Assembly (NCBI GenBank): GCA_030629475.1
Contig: DAOVOU010000116.1
Span: 1 to 6,834 of the forward strand
Length of the DNA: 6,834 nt
Reading direction: 5' to 3'
Origin: Desulfobacterales bacterium
GTDB lineage: Bacteria > Desulfobacterota > Desulfobacteria > Desulfobacterales > C00003060
The notes under the pieces are model-generated. The model saw only the letters and a program-made list of their open reading frames with translations. It was not told the DNA's origin and did not search any database. Below, in pieces: positions 1 to 5,343 of the stretch (the first letter of the stretch is position 1; each line of letters opens with the position of its first letter). The position numbers and the translations under genes are program-made.

Positions 1-915
1 ATGGAAGAATACAGGAAAAGCATGGGTGTTCGTCATGCTCTACTAAAGAGGATGATGCCCTATTGGCGCAAACTGACACAGACGCTGGATCAAGTTGGCA
101 AAACCATCAACGGTCTGCAGGAACGTTCGACAGTCATAGACAACAGGATGGAAGAATATGAAAAGATTCGAGCTCAGACTGACGAGGCTGAACGTACGTT
201 ATCCTCATCCGCAATGACCCAGTTTGTCATCTCCGGCTTCGTATTGCTTATTGCGATTGGAGGAGCCATTATCAATTTCAATTTGATCGCCCTGCCCATG
301 TCGGAAATGGTTGGCGGTGGCAGTTATATTGGGCAATTCAAGACCTCGAATGTGGCCGCACTGGTGATCATTCTTGTAGAGGTTGCTATGGGGCTCTATC
401 TCATGGAATCGCTTCGCATTACCAAGTTGTTTCCTATTATCGGAGCAATGGATGACAAAATGCGTGTGAGAATGATCTGGATTACATTTAGTATCCTGTT
501 GATTCTGGCAGGAGTTGAGTCAGCGCTGGCCTTTATGCGTGACCGGATTGCGGCTGACATGCAGGCTTTGAGACAATCCCTAGCTGCTCTGGAAGCGGTT
601 CAGCCGGTGAATAGCTGGATACCCACGGTCGGCCAGATGGTGATGGGATTTATCCTGCCCTTTGCATTGACATTCGTGGCCATACCACTGGAGTCTTTTG
701 TAAACTCTTCCCGAACGGTGATGGGGATCGCATTGGCAGGGCTGCTGCGCTGGATCGCCTTTTTGCTTCGTTTGCTTGGAAACGTCGCCGATTATTCAGG
801 TGAATTAATGGTAAACATATACGACTTGCTGATTTTCCCTCCCTTATGGGTAGAGAAGCTTGTTCATGATAGAGGACAACAGGCTAAGATAAATCCTCAA
901 GAGGAGACGACATGA
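1..915 (+). CDS. Multi-span inner-membrane protein with N-terminal coiled coil, function unknown
   Basis: The frame opens with ATG at base 1 and may continue upstream of the window, so the true start is uncertain. As read, the protein has 304 residues. Residues 1-70 are charged and helical, probably a coiled coil. About five hydrophobic segments follow, near residues 74-95, 117-135, 157-178, 210-231 and 239-260. A short amphipathic helix (about 183-200, AADMQALRQSLAALEAV) lies between segments three and four. The tail (280-304) is hydrophilic. I recognise no family motif. Its stop overlaps the next gene by ATGA, so it is probably co-translated with the VWA-like lipoprotein. That suggests a membrane partner for an envelope-anchored binding protein (inference). 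No RBS can be judged because the window begins at the start codon. The coding call is firm; the function is open. Confidence 0.85.
   Translation: MEEYRKSMGVRHALLKRMMPYWRKLTQTLDQVGKTINGLQERSTVIDNRMEEYEKIRAQTDEAERTLSSSAMTQFVISGFVLLIAIGGAIINFNLIALPMSEMVGGGSYIGQFKTSNVAALVIILVEVAMGLYLMESLRITKLFPIIGAMDDKMRVRMIWITFSILLILAGVESALAFMRDRIAADMQALRQSLAALEAVQPVNSWIPTVGQMVMGFILPFALTFVAIPLESFVNSSRTVMGIALAGLLRWIAFLLRLLGNVADYSGELMVNIYDLLIFPPLWVEKLVHDRGQQAKINPQEETT
901..906 (+). promoter_or_regulatory. Ribosome binding site for the lipoprotein gene
   Basis: GAGGAG lies five bases before the ATG at 912, inside the last codons of the upstream membrane protein gene. Together with the ATGA overlap this fixes the start of the lipoprotein and supports translational coupling. 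Confidence 0.7.
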
Positions 916-1568
916 AAAAAAATTCTATTGCCATTATTGTTCTTTTGTTCATTGGAGGATTGCTCACGGGTTGTTCTGACGCAGAAAATTACCGCCGTGG
1001 CGTGTACATGCTTATGGACACCTCGGGCACATATAAAAATGAGTTGAACAAAGCGTGCTCGATTGTTCACTATCTTCTTGGCACACTGGAGCCAGGAGAC
1101 TCCCTTGGAGTAGCAAGGGTTGACACAGCGAGTTTTAGCGAAAAAGACATCATTGCAAAAACCACGTTTGACAGGCGCCCGTCAGTTTCCAATGGGCAGA
1201 AACGGATCTTCCGCGACAAAATTGACAAGTTCGTTTCCGCTGTCAAGGGGAGTCCATATACGGATATTACGGGCGGTGTCTTGCAGGCGGTGGAGTATTT
1301 GAATGAGACCGGAGCCGGGAAAAAATACATTCTGATTTTCTCTGATTTGAAAGAAGAGCTTGCCAAAGGGTATGTTCGTGATTTTCCCATTCAGATGCGC
1401 GGTTTCAATGTTGTTGCGCTCAATGTCACCAAGCTTCGGAGTGACAATATCGACCCACGAGAATACATGAGCCGTCTTGAATACTGGAAAAAGCGATCAG
1501 AGGAGGGCAGTGCACGCTGGCGAGTCATAAACGATCTTGAACGGCTTGATGCCATACTGGCGGATTAG
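912..1568 (+). CDS. VWA-like domain lipoprotein
   Basis: The product has 218 residues. It begins with a lipoprotein signal peptide: two Lys, a hydrophobic run, then the lipobox LTGC with Cys at residue 21. Ser at +2 would favour outer-membrane sorting under the Lol rule. The mature part looks like a short von Willebrand factor A domain. The strand VYMLMDTSGTY (31-41) gives D36, S38 and T40 in place of DxSxS. Thr117/Asp118 sit in the TDITGG turn, and FSDL (143-146) supplies the third metal-site Asp. These are the expected MIDAS positions, so divalent-metal-dependent protein binding is plausible. After residue 175 a charged helical tail continues. The gene overlaps the upstream membrane protein by four bases and ends six bases before the convergent yggS remnant, with no visible terminator. 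The VWA assignment comes from motif reading only. Confidence 0.85.
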   Translation: MKKNSIAIIVLLFIGGLLTGCSDAENYRRGVYMLMDTSGTYKNELNKACSIVHYLLGTLEPGDSLGVARVDTASFSEKDIIAKTTFDRRPSVSNGQKRIFRDKIDKFVSAVKGSPYTDITGGVLQAVEYLNETGAGKKYILIFSDLKEELAKGYVRDFPIQMRGFNVVALNVTKLRSDNIDPREYMSRLEYWKKRSEEGSARWRVINDLERLDAILAD

Positions 1569-1574
1569 TCTGGG

Positions 1575-2087
1575 TCAGGCCCTTTCGCCAAAAATCGCTG
1601 TGCCCACGCGCACCAGGGTGGCCCCTTCTTCGATGGCGGCAGCAAAATCTCCGCTCATGCCCATGGATAGCTCTGTTATGTGCACATTGGCAATGGCCTC
1701 ATCGCGGATCAGGTCCTGCAGGTTCTTGAGGGCCTTGAAATAGGGACGCACCTTTTCCGGGGCGTTGAAGAAAGGGGGCATGGTCATGAGCCCTTGAATT
1801 GAAATGTTTTCCAGGGGGGCAATGTGGCGCACCAGGCGAACGGCCTGTTCTGTTTCTATGCCGGACTTGGTGGCCTCGCCGGAGATGTTTACCTGGACAA
1901 GGATCTTTTGGACCTTGCCCAGCGCACTGGCTCGTTTGTTCAACTCCTTTGCCAGGTTAAGGCTGTCTATTGAATGAATCAGGTCAAAGAGCCTGACTGC
2001 ATATTTTGCCTTGTTGGATTGAAGGTGGCCTATGAAATGCCACGAAACGTTTTCTTCCCTACCATATCGCTTCGCCCCGTTAACCTG
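1575..2087 (-). pseudogene. yggS: yggS/PLPBP remnant, N-terminus missing
   Basis: This frame reads as the C-terminal 170 residues of the YggS/PROSC PLP homeostasis family. The family hallmark WHFIGHLQSNKAK is encoded at about 2003-2041. LVQVNISGEATKSG, GLMTMPP, LSMGMSGDFAAAIEEGAT and the ending VRVGTAIFGERA follow. The only ATG gives a 122-residue product that starts after the WHFIGHLQSN motif, so that shorter reading understates the homology. Upstream the frame closes at TGA 2088-2090. No coding for the first ~75 residues, which include the strand with the PLP-binding Lys, is found in the ~80 bases before maf. Full-length members have about 230 residues. The gene is therefore 5'-truncated and should not bind PLP normally. 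Order and strand suggest a former maf-yggS operon. Family identity is sure; pseudogene status is very likely unless the assembly is faulty. Confidence 0.88.
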
Positions 2088-2169
2088 TCACCTTCAGCTC
2101 ACCTTCAGCGCCGCTCCTGCCTCCAACCTCAATCCTCAAGTCCTGAAGCGCCGATCCTCCAATTCACCC
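2088..2169. other. Short non-coding junction between maf and yggS remnants
   Basis: About 80 GC-rich bases carry loose internal repetition. Read on the minus strand there are recurring GCTGAAGG/GTGAGCTGAAGGTGAC and GAGGATTGAGGTTGGAGG words. No frame resembles the missing N-terminal part of YggS. This looks like a degraded or recombined junction rather than a normal intergenic spacer. Confidence 0.4.
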
Positions 2170-2502
2170 TCAGCGCTGAACTACGCCCGCCTTTATTAAA
2201 CAATCCACCACCTCGCATACCGGAAGGCCCACCACGTTGGTGTAGGAACCCTCGACCCTCTTGATCAAAAACGTCCCCAGCCCCTGTGCTGCATATCCCC
2301 CAGCCTTATCAAAGGGTTCGTTGGTATTGATGTACCAATCGATCTCCGTTTTGGTCAGCGGGTTAAACACAACCCTGGTTTCCACAGTCTCGGAAAAGGA
2401 GTGTTGCGCCGCTTTGCAACAGATGCAATAGCCAGTCAGCACCTTGTGTGTGTTGCCACTGAGCGACTCAAGCATGAGACGCGCTTCGTCTTTCGTACGC
2501 GA
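2170..2502 (-). pseudogene. maf: maf remnant (nucleotide pyrophosphatase, C-terminal half)
   Basis: The frame encodes about 110 residues matching the C-terminal half of the Maf/YhdE nucleoside triphosphate pyrophosphatases. Landmarks in order are KDEARLMLESLSGNTHKVLTG, TRVVFNPLTKTEIDWYI, EPFDKAGGYAAQGLGTFLI, VEGSYTNVVGLPVCEVV, then the stop. Intact Maf proteins have about 190-200 residues. The N-terminal ~85 residues, with the SxSPRR substrate loop and the GADTIV strand, are absent. Maf-like sequence fades around 2500, only about a dozen bases before the left inverted repeat of the RAYT-derived element at 2514. A 101-residue reading from the ATG at 2475 exists but would lack half the fold. 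The intact enzyme hydrolyses non-canonical or modified nucleotides; this fragment should be inactive. Confidence 0.87.
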
Positions 2503-2513
2503 GAAAGCGAGAA

Positions 2514-2532
2514 AGGGGACGCTGGTAAAAAA
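2514..2532 (+). repeat. Left inverted repeat of the RAYT-derived element
   Basis: aggggacgctggtaaaaaa is perfectly complementary to 2751-2769. The GGGGACG core resembles REP-type ends associated with Y1 transposases. Confidence 0.8.
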
Positions 2533-2543
2533 GTAACAAAACC

Positions 2544-2710
2544 TTATTCGATTAATTGCAACCCATTTTCGCGGGCAATGGTTTCTCCCCTTTCGACCGA
2601 GAACCCCACAACAGGAGAGCTCGTTTATGAATATCTTTCGACGCTCTATCCCCCCTAATCATGATGTGATGCAAGACACTTGGCGCGTCAAGGCGGGCTT
2701 TTCTTGGCAT
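2544..2710 (-). pseudogene. Scrambled REP-associated tyrosine transposase (Y1) remnant
   Basis: Three pieces in three frames reconstruct the two ends of a RAYT. From ATG 2710 the first reads MPRKARLDAPSVLHHIMIRG, the family's characteristic N-terminus. A run of six G (2650-2655, read on the minus strand), one too many, shifts the frame. The reading then continues as IERRKIFINE (2649-2620), which is again the expected next segment. One base later a third frame gives SPVVGFSVERGETIARENG and ends LQLIE-stop (2618-2544), the family's usual C-terminus. Everything between is gone, including the HUH and tyrosine catalytic core. Intact relatives have roughly 200-300 residues. The fragment cannot transpose by itself. 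Confidence 0.82.
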
Positions 2711-2750
2711 GGGGTCTATTTCCCGTTTTTGCTTTCCTTTGCTAACTTAT

Positions 2751-2769
2751 TTTTTTACCAGCGTCCCCT
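2751..2769 (-). repeat. Right inverted repeat of the RAYT-derived element
   Basis: This is the perfect complement of 2514-2532. It lies about 40 bases upstream of the transposase ATG at 2710. Confidence 0.8.
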
Positions 2770-2771
2770 AT

Positions 2772-3010
2772 TCTTCCCGGGTGACGACAATATTGTCGCC
2801 TTTGGCAAGCAAGAATTTAAGGGGCTCCTTAGAAGGCGTGTGTCTCCCCTTGCAAAGCTTAACGGTTGGGTTGAGGGAGGACTGGTACAGTGGGATGATA
2901 CTCTGAACTCTTATTTGGAAGATTGGAATAAGAATGGTGAGGCACGCCAGCCAAAAAGACAGAAACAACGCTTTCGACAGCTTACAGGGCGCAAATATCG
3001 AGGTTCCTGA
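2772..3010 (+). pseudogene. Possible C-terminal fragment of an unknown plus-strand gene
   Basis: From just right of the RAYT-derived element a plus-strand frame runs to TGA at 3008-3010. The ~78 residues have protein-like composition: FGKQEFKGLLRRR, then WVEGGLVQWDDTLNSYLEDW, then a strongly basic tail (PKRQKQRFRQLTGRKY). The ATG at 2627 lies inside the RAYT remnant, so the reading 2627-2771 is not native. If real, this is the tail of a gene whose 5' part was lost at the insertion. I recognise no family. A competing minus-strand frame, 2768-2968 with a TTG start, looks less protein-like. Low confidence. Confidence 0.3.
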
Positions 3011-3108
3011 TGCTTAGGAGGATCAAGGAAAGAGAGGATGAGCATGAAAACTTTCCAGGCAAATTAACCATGCAGGCTGCGAGTCTTATACCTCCCCTTT
3101 CCCTCTGA
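3010..3108 (+). CDS. Possible 32-residue ORF coupled by TGATG overlap
   Basis: ATG at 3010 overlaps the preceding stop as TGATG. The frame reads MLRRIKEREDEHENFPGKL and ends LIPPLSL-stop. The overlap and charged start suggest translational coupling, but no separate RBS or homology is visible and chance is a real possibility. It ends five bases before the stop of the convergent 290-residue gene. Confidence 0.2.
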   Translation: MLRRIKEREDEHENFPGKLTMQAASLIPPLSL

Positions 3109-3113
3109 GAATC

Positions 3114-3986
3114 TTATAATTTCATGCCCATCCCCCTTTTTTGTCCCTCCCCTGACATATATTTCTCGGCAAATCTTCTGACGCTCTGATTAGGATCATC
3201 AAGTGCATTTTCCAAAAAGGACATCCCCAAAAAGCCGGCACCAACCTGATAAGCCTTTTTTCGAACTTGGCCCAAAGAGTGACGGGTGGTTCCCTCAAGG
3301 ATATCCTTGATTTCTTTGTCCCTAAAGAGCTCTGTCTTATGTTCCAACAAATCGAGAGCACCCAATACAAAAAAATGAGAAAGGTCGCGATGGCCCTGTT
3401 TTTGCTGATATTTGTAATATTTTTTCACGGTCCTTTTCACACTGCCTCTGATGAGACCCTCCCATCGGACAGCATAGCGCGGCAGTGAGTCGGGGACACC
3501 AAAAAGATCTACCCTGTAAAATACCGTGAAAGCCCCCTTAAACTGCTTGCCTTTCACCGTCATGACAAGAAGATTTCCTTCACTCTCAAGAAAAACCTTC
3601 TCCCTCAGTTGACGCTCCGAGATGACTGTCCGATTATAAGGTGGCTTGTCAAAATTGGAACAGACGGGAAAAGTGTTATTCTCAAAAATCTCACGATTTA
3701 GAATACCATCGCACATACTAGCCTTCCATTCGTCAGACAAATTCTCATTTTCCATAAAACAGTCAAAGACGAAACCCTCCTTGTTCTTGCAGATCCTTTT
3801 TTCACTTATGGTTTCCACAAAAAAGATAAGTTTTTCCGCAGCCGAATACCTCTCATCCCCAACAAAGGCGTCTATGACGCTCTTCAGATCACCTGGGCTA
3901 GCCCCATGCATGGCCGAGACAGACTTCTTGATCCTGCGTGCTGTTTCCAAAATACGCTTGTAATTGGGATCCTTCTTGTAACTCAT
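3114..3986 (-). CDS. Hypothetical 290-residue protein with helical-repeat-like C-terminus
   Basis: I chose the ATG at 3986 (MSYKKDPNYK) because GGAGGA lies four bases upstream. A longer reading from 4067 would add 27 residues encoded largely by the dispersed repeat at 4016-4138. The protein is soluble and charged, with no signal peptide or membrane segment. Four Cys lie between residues 66 and 109 (C66, C76, C92, C109), without the spacing of a common zinc site. Residues 133-190 look beta-rich (NLLVMTVKGKQF, AFTVFYRVDLFG, YAVRWEGLIRG). Residues about 235-277 (VRKKAYQVGAGFLG, FLENALDDPNQSVRRFAEKYM) read like a HEAT-type helical hairpin, which suggests protein binding. I do not recognise the family. 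The gene is alone on its strand, next to the repeat-bracketed TA module. Confidence 0.8.
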   Translation of the reverse strand: MSYKKDPNYKRILETARRIKKSVSAMHGASPGDLKSVIDAFVGDERYSAAEKLIFFVETISEKRICKNKEGFVFDCFMENENLSDEWKASMCDGILNREIFENNTFPVCSNFDKPPYNRTVISERQLREKVFLESEGNLLVMTVKGKQFKGAFTVFYRVDLFGVPDSLPRYAVRWEGLIRGSVKRTVKKYYKYQQKQGHRDLSHFFVLGALDLLEHKTELFRDKEIKDILEGTTRHSLGQVRKKAYQVGAGFLGMSFLENALDDPNQSVRRFAEKYMSGEGQKRGMGMKL

Positions 3987-3990
3987 GCTA

Positions 3991-3996
3991 TCCTCC
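3991..3996 (-). promoter_or_regulatory. Ribosome binding site that sets the start at 3986
   Basis: GGAGGA on the minus strand is separated from ATG 3986 by four bases. It lies outside the dispersed repeat and decides against the longer start at 4067. Confidence 0.65.
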
Positions 3997-4015
3997 GTGC
4001 GTCCAAAGGGGCCCT

Positions 4016-4138
4016 TTCGTTTTGCAGGTTTCAGTTTGAGGTTCCATGAGTCCGCTACAACGCTCAATTGCTCTTTCGACTTTTTTGCTTCATGAACCGG
4101 CTCTAAAAGGATTACTTAGAAACTGGAAAACTAAAGAG
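4016..4138. repeat. Dispersed direct repeat, copy 1
   Basis: About 123 bases match 5170-5293 in the same orientation at roughly 85% identity by eye. Exact blocks include 36 bases at 4090-4125 (= 5245-5280) and cgctacaacgctcaat at 4053-4068 (= 5208-5223). It lies between the RBS of the 290-residue gene and the 3' end of the PIN toxin gene. No ORF of note is shared. Its nature is unknown; it could be a MITE-like or recombination-generated repeat. Confidence 0.85.
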
Positions 4139-4143
4139 TCCCC

Positions 4144-4165
4144 CAAACTTTCTCCAAACTTTCTC
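4144..4165. repeat. 11-bp perfect tandem duplication
   Basis: caaactttctc occurs twice head to tail (4144-4154 and 4155-4165). It lies just beyond repeat copy 1, between agagtcccccaa and aggatgtccccc words that recur elsewhere in the window. Confidence 0.7.
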
Positions 4166-4260
4166 TAACTGTTTGAGGATGTCCCCCTTTTCACGCACGT
4201 CGTTTCTAAAAAAGTGGGACCAAAAAGGGAAGAGAACAAGGGAGGATTTTTCTCGAGCGT
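4166..4260. other. Non-coding spacer downstream of the PIN toxin
   Basis: These are 95 bases after the toxin stop. Apart from the REP-like word ggatgtccccc (about 4171-4181) I see no gene and no clear terminator hairpin. Confidence 0.4.
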
Positions 4261-4653
4261 TCATACATCAACAGTGGGCAACCACGTTGCAGAACGGAGC
4301 TGTTCATCGAGGGTCATCAAACGCAGGCCGTAGATCACCGCCGTGGCAGCTATAAACCGATCGGCAGGGTCTTGGTGTGGCAGATCAAGTTCTCGGCTTT
4401 TGATCGAAACTGCGATGTTGAGAGGGGCTTCTTTGACAGGCCACCGATTCAAAGCCTCTTGAACCCAGCTAATCGGATCCGGTTTGAGACGAATTCTTCC
4501 TTTTTCTGCCAAAACCAACGTTTCCCAGACAGAGATGGGAGATAGCCACACTTCCGTCTTGTCGCTGGCAATGGCTTTCCTGAACGCCACCGGTATCCTC
4601 TTGCTGCCCGCGAGATTCCATATCCAGATGTGGGTATCTACAAGCAGCTTCAC
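4261..4653 (-). CDS. vapC: PIN-domain toxin (VapC-like ribonuclease)
   Basis: This 130-residue protein is the usual VapC length. It starts MKLLVDTHIWIW with D6, the first PIN acidic residue. E44 is in SVWETLVL, D95 and D98 are in HQDPADRFIAATA, and D116 is in LMTLDEQL. All metal-binding acids of the PIN Mg2+-dependent RNase fold are present, so it should be active. VapC toxins typically cleave tRNA or rRNA in the cytoplasm. Its start is GTG (4653-4651) inside the antitoxin stop codon, a GTGA overlap. This implies translational coupling and less toxin than antitoxin. The partner is a Phd/YefM-type antitoxin rather than an AbrB- or RHH-type VapB, a common pairing. The target cannot be predicted from sequence. 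Confidence 0.94.
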   Translation of the reverse strand: MKLLVDTHIWIWNLAGSKRIPVAFRKAIASDKTEVWLSPISVWETLVLAEKGRIRLKPDPISWVQEALNRWPVKEAPLNIAVSIKSRELDLPHQDPADRFIAATAVIYGLRLMTLDEQLRSATWLPTVDV

Positions 4654-4889
4654 GACCTTAAGACTTCCCAGTCCTCTTCAGGAAGCGGACTCACAATATC
4701 ACCTTCAATGACAATGGTGCCCTTCATGCATCCAAAGGGCTCTTTCCACTTCGGTGGCGCAGGAGGAGATGTCACAACCGCAATGGGCTCACCTCTTTTG
4801 GTTACCATCAGGGGGGTTCCGGTCTTCTTGATCCGTTCCAACAACGAGAGACACGTAGCCTTAAATTTTGAAATTGCTATGGTTTCCAT
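4650..4889 (-). CDS. Phd/YefM-family antitoxin
   Basis: I chose the METIAISKFKAT start at 4889 because GGTGGAG lies seven bases upstream and because METI(A)ISxFKAxC is how this family begins. An earlier ATG at 4931 falls inside the promoter/operator. The 79-residue product has the Phd DNA-binding N-terminal domain: LLERIKKTGTPLMVTKRGEPIAVV at about 16-39 (long helix, then beta hairpin). The C-terminal tail (57-78: GTIVIEGDIVSP, EEDWEVL) is the segment that normally wraps and inhibits the PIN toxin. It probably neutralises the downstream toxin and represses its own promoter with it. It overlaps the toxin by four bases. Confidence 0.92.
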   Translation of the reverse strand: METIAISKFKATCLSLLERIKKTGTPLMVTKRGEPIAVVTSPPAPPKWKEPFGCMKGTIVIEGDIVSPLPEEDWEVLRS

Positions 4890-4896
4890 GGACGTT

Positions 4897-4903
4897 CTCC
4901 ACC
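4897..4903 (-). promoter_or_regulatory. Ribosome binding site for the Phd-type antitoxin
   Basis: GGTGGAG on the minus strand lies seven bases before ATG 4889. It supports the shorter start over the one at 4931. Confidence 0.6.
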
Positions 4904-4915
4904 TATAGTATGGGC

Positions 4916-4944
4916 AAATTACCATGGTCAATTATCATAGTCAA
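4916..4944 (-). promoter_or_regulatory. Promoter of the Phd-PIN module
   Basis: On the minus strand TTGACT (4944-4939) and TAATTT (4921-4916) are separated by 17 bases, a good sigma-70 layout. The antitoxin ATG lies about 27 bases beyond the -10. The promoter is almost entirely covered by the 13-bp tandem repeat, which fits autorepression. Confidence 0.55.
4919..4944 (-). promoter_or_regulatory. 13-bp tandem repeat, likely Phd operator
   Basis: On the minus strand ttgactatgataa (4944-4932) is followed directly by ttgaccatggtaa (4931-4919), 11 of 13 identical. Phd/YefM antitoxins bind short repeated sites overlapping their own promoter. Position over the -35/-10 region makes this the best operator candidate. 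Confidence 0.5.
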
Positions 4945-5169
4945 CAAAAAATAATGCAGCTTGTTTCTGTGCTACAGCCCACATCCTTTAAAATGCCATT
5001 CTAAAACCTTATTTGGCACAAATTCCGACCGTTTCTTTTGCAATGTCAGCAGGTTGGCGTGGTCCGACCCCAATCCACAATCCAACAATTCAAGAGTCCC
5101 CCAATTCTGCGCTAAAGCCCAATTAGTATAGGATGTCCCCAACAAGATAGTTAAAGAAAGGGGTCGCCA
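4945..5169. other. Non-coding region upstream of the Phd-PIN module
   Basis: There is no credible ORF on either strand. It contains the words agagtcccccaa (about 5093-5104) and aggatgtcccc (about 5130-5140), spaced almost as near 4136-4181. This suggests fragments of a common REP-like element. Confidence 0.4.
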
Positions 5170-5293
5170 TTCGGTTTTGCAGGTTTCAGGTTTAGGTTCC
5201 GTGGGTTCGCTACAACGCTCAATGGCTCCATCTTCGACTTACCATCATGAACCGGCTCTAAAAGGATTACTTAGAAACTGTAAAACTAAAGAG
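5170..5293. repeat. Dispersed direct repeat, copy 2
   Basis: This is the partner of 4016-4138 in the same orientation, with a 36-base exact block at 5245-5280. Similarity stops near 5293, where copy 1 goes on to agtccccc and this copy to catctcc. It lies between the upstream region of the Phd-PIN module and the 3' end of the HepT-like gene. The two copies therefore bracket the whole Phd-PIN module with its promoter. Confidence 0.85.
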
Positions 5294-5343
5294 CATCTCC
5301 AACATTTCCCTCAACTGCTTTCTTGCCTATAAGGAGCAGTTAG

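Larger units (their letters stand above)
2514..2769 (-). mobile_element. RAYT-derived miniature element with 19-bp inverted ends
   Basis: The ends are perfect 19-bp inverted repeats, aggggacgctggtaaaaaa at 2514-2532 and its complement at 2751-2769. Between them, on the minus strand, lie the beginning and the end of a Y1/REP-associated tyrosine transposase gene with the middle deleted. The 256-bp unit therefore looks like a MITE made by internal deletion of an autonomous element. It sits where maf loses its N-terminal half. RAYT/IS200-like elements do not normally duplicate their target, and no target duplication is seen. Confidence 0.75.

Noticed and set aside
2401..2658. 85-codon plus-strand ORF across the maf/element junction
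   Set aside because: It is antisense to the Maf fragment and to the transposase C-terminal piece, both identified by sequence.
2785..2798. 14-base perfect palindrome cgacaatattgtcg
   Set aside because: It could be an operator, but there is no promoter or gene start beside it. One palindrome of this length is weak evidence.
3987..4067. 27-residue N-terminal extension of the 290-residue protein
   Set aside because: It is encoded mostly by the dispersed repeat, and a strong GGAGGA site lies immediately before the internal ATG. Copy 2 of the repeat also happens to keep a partly open frame, so openness alone is not evidence.
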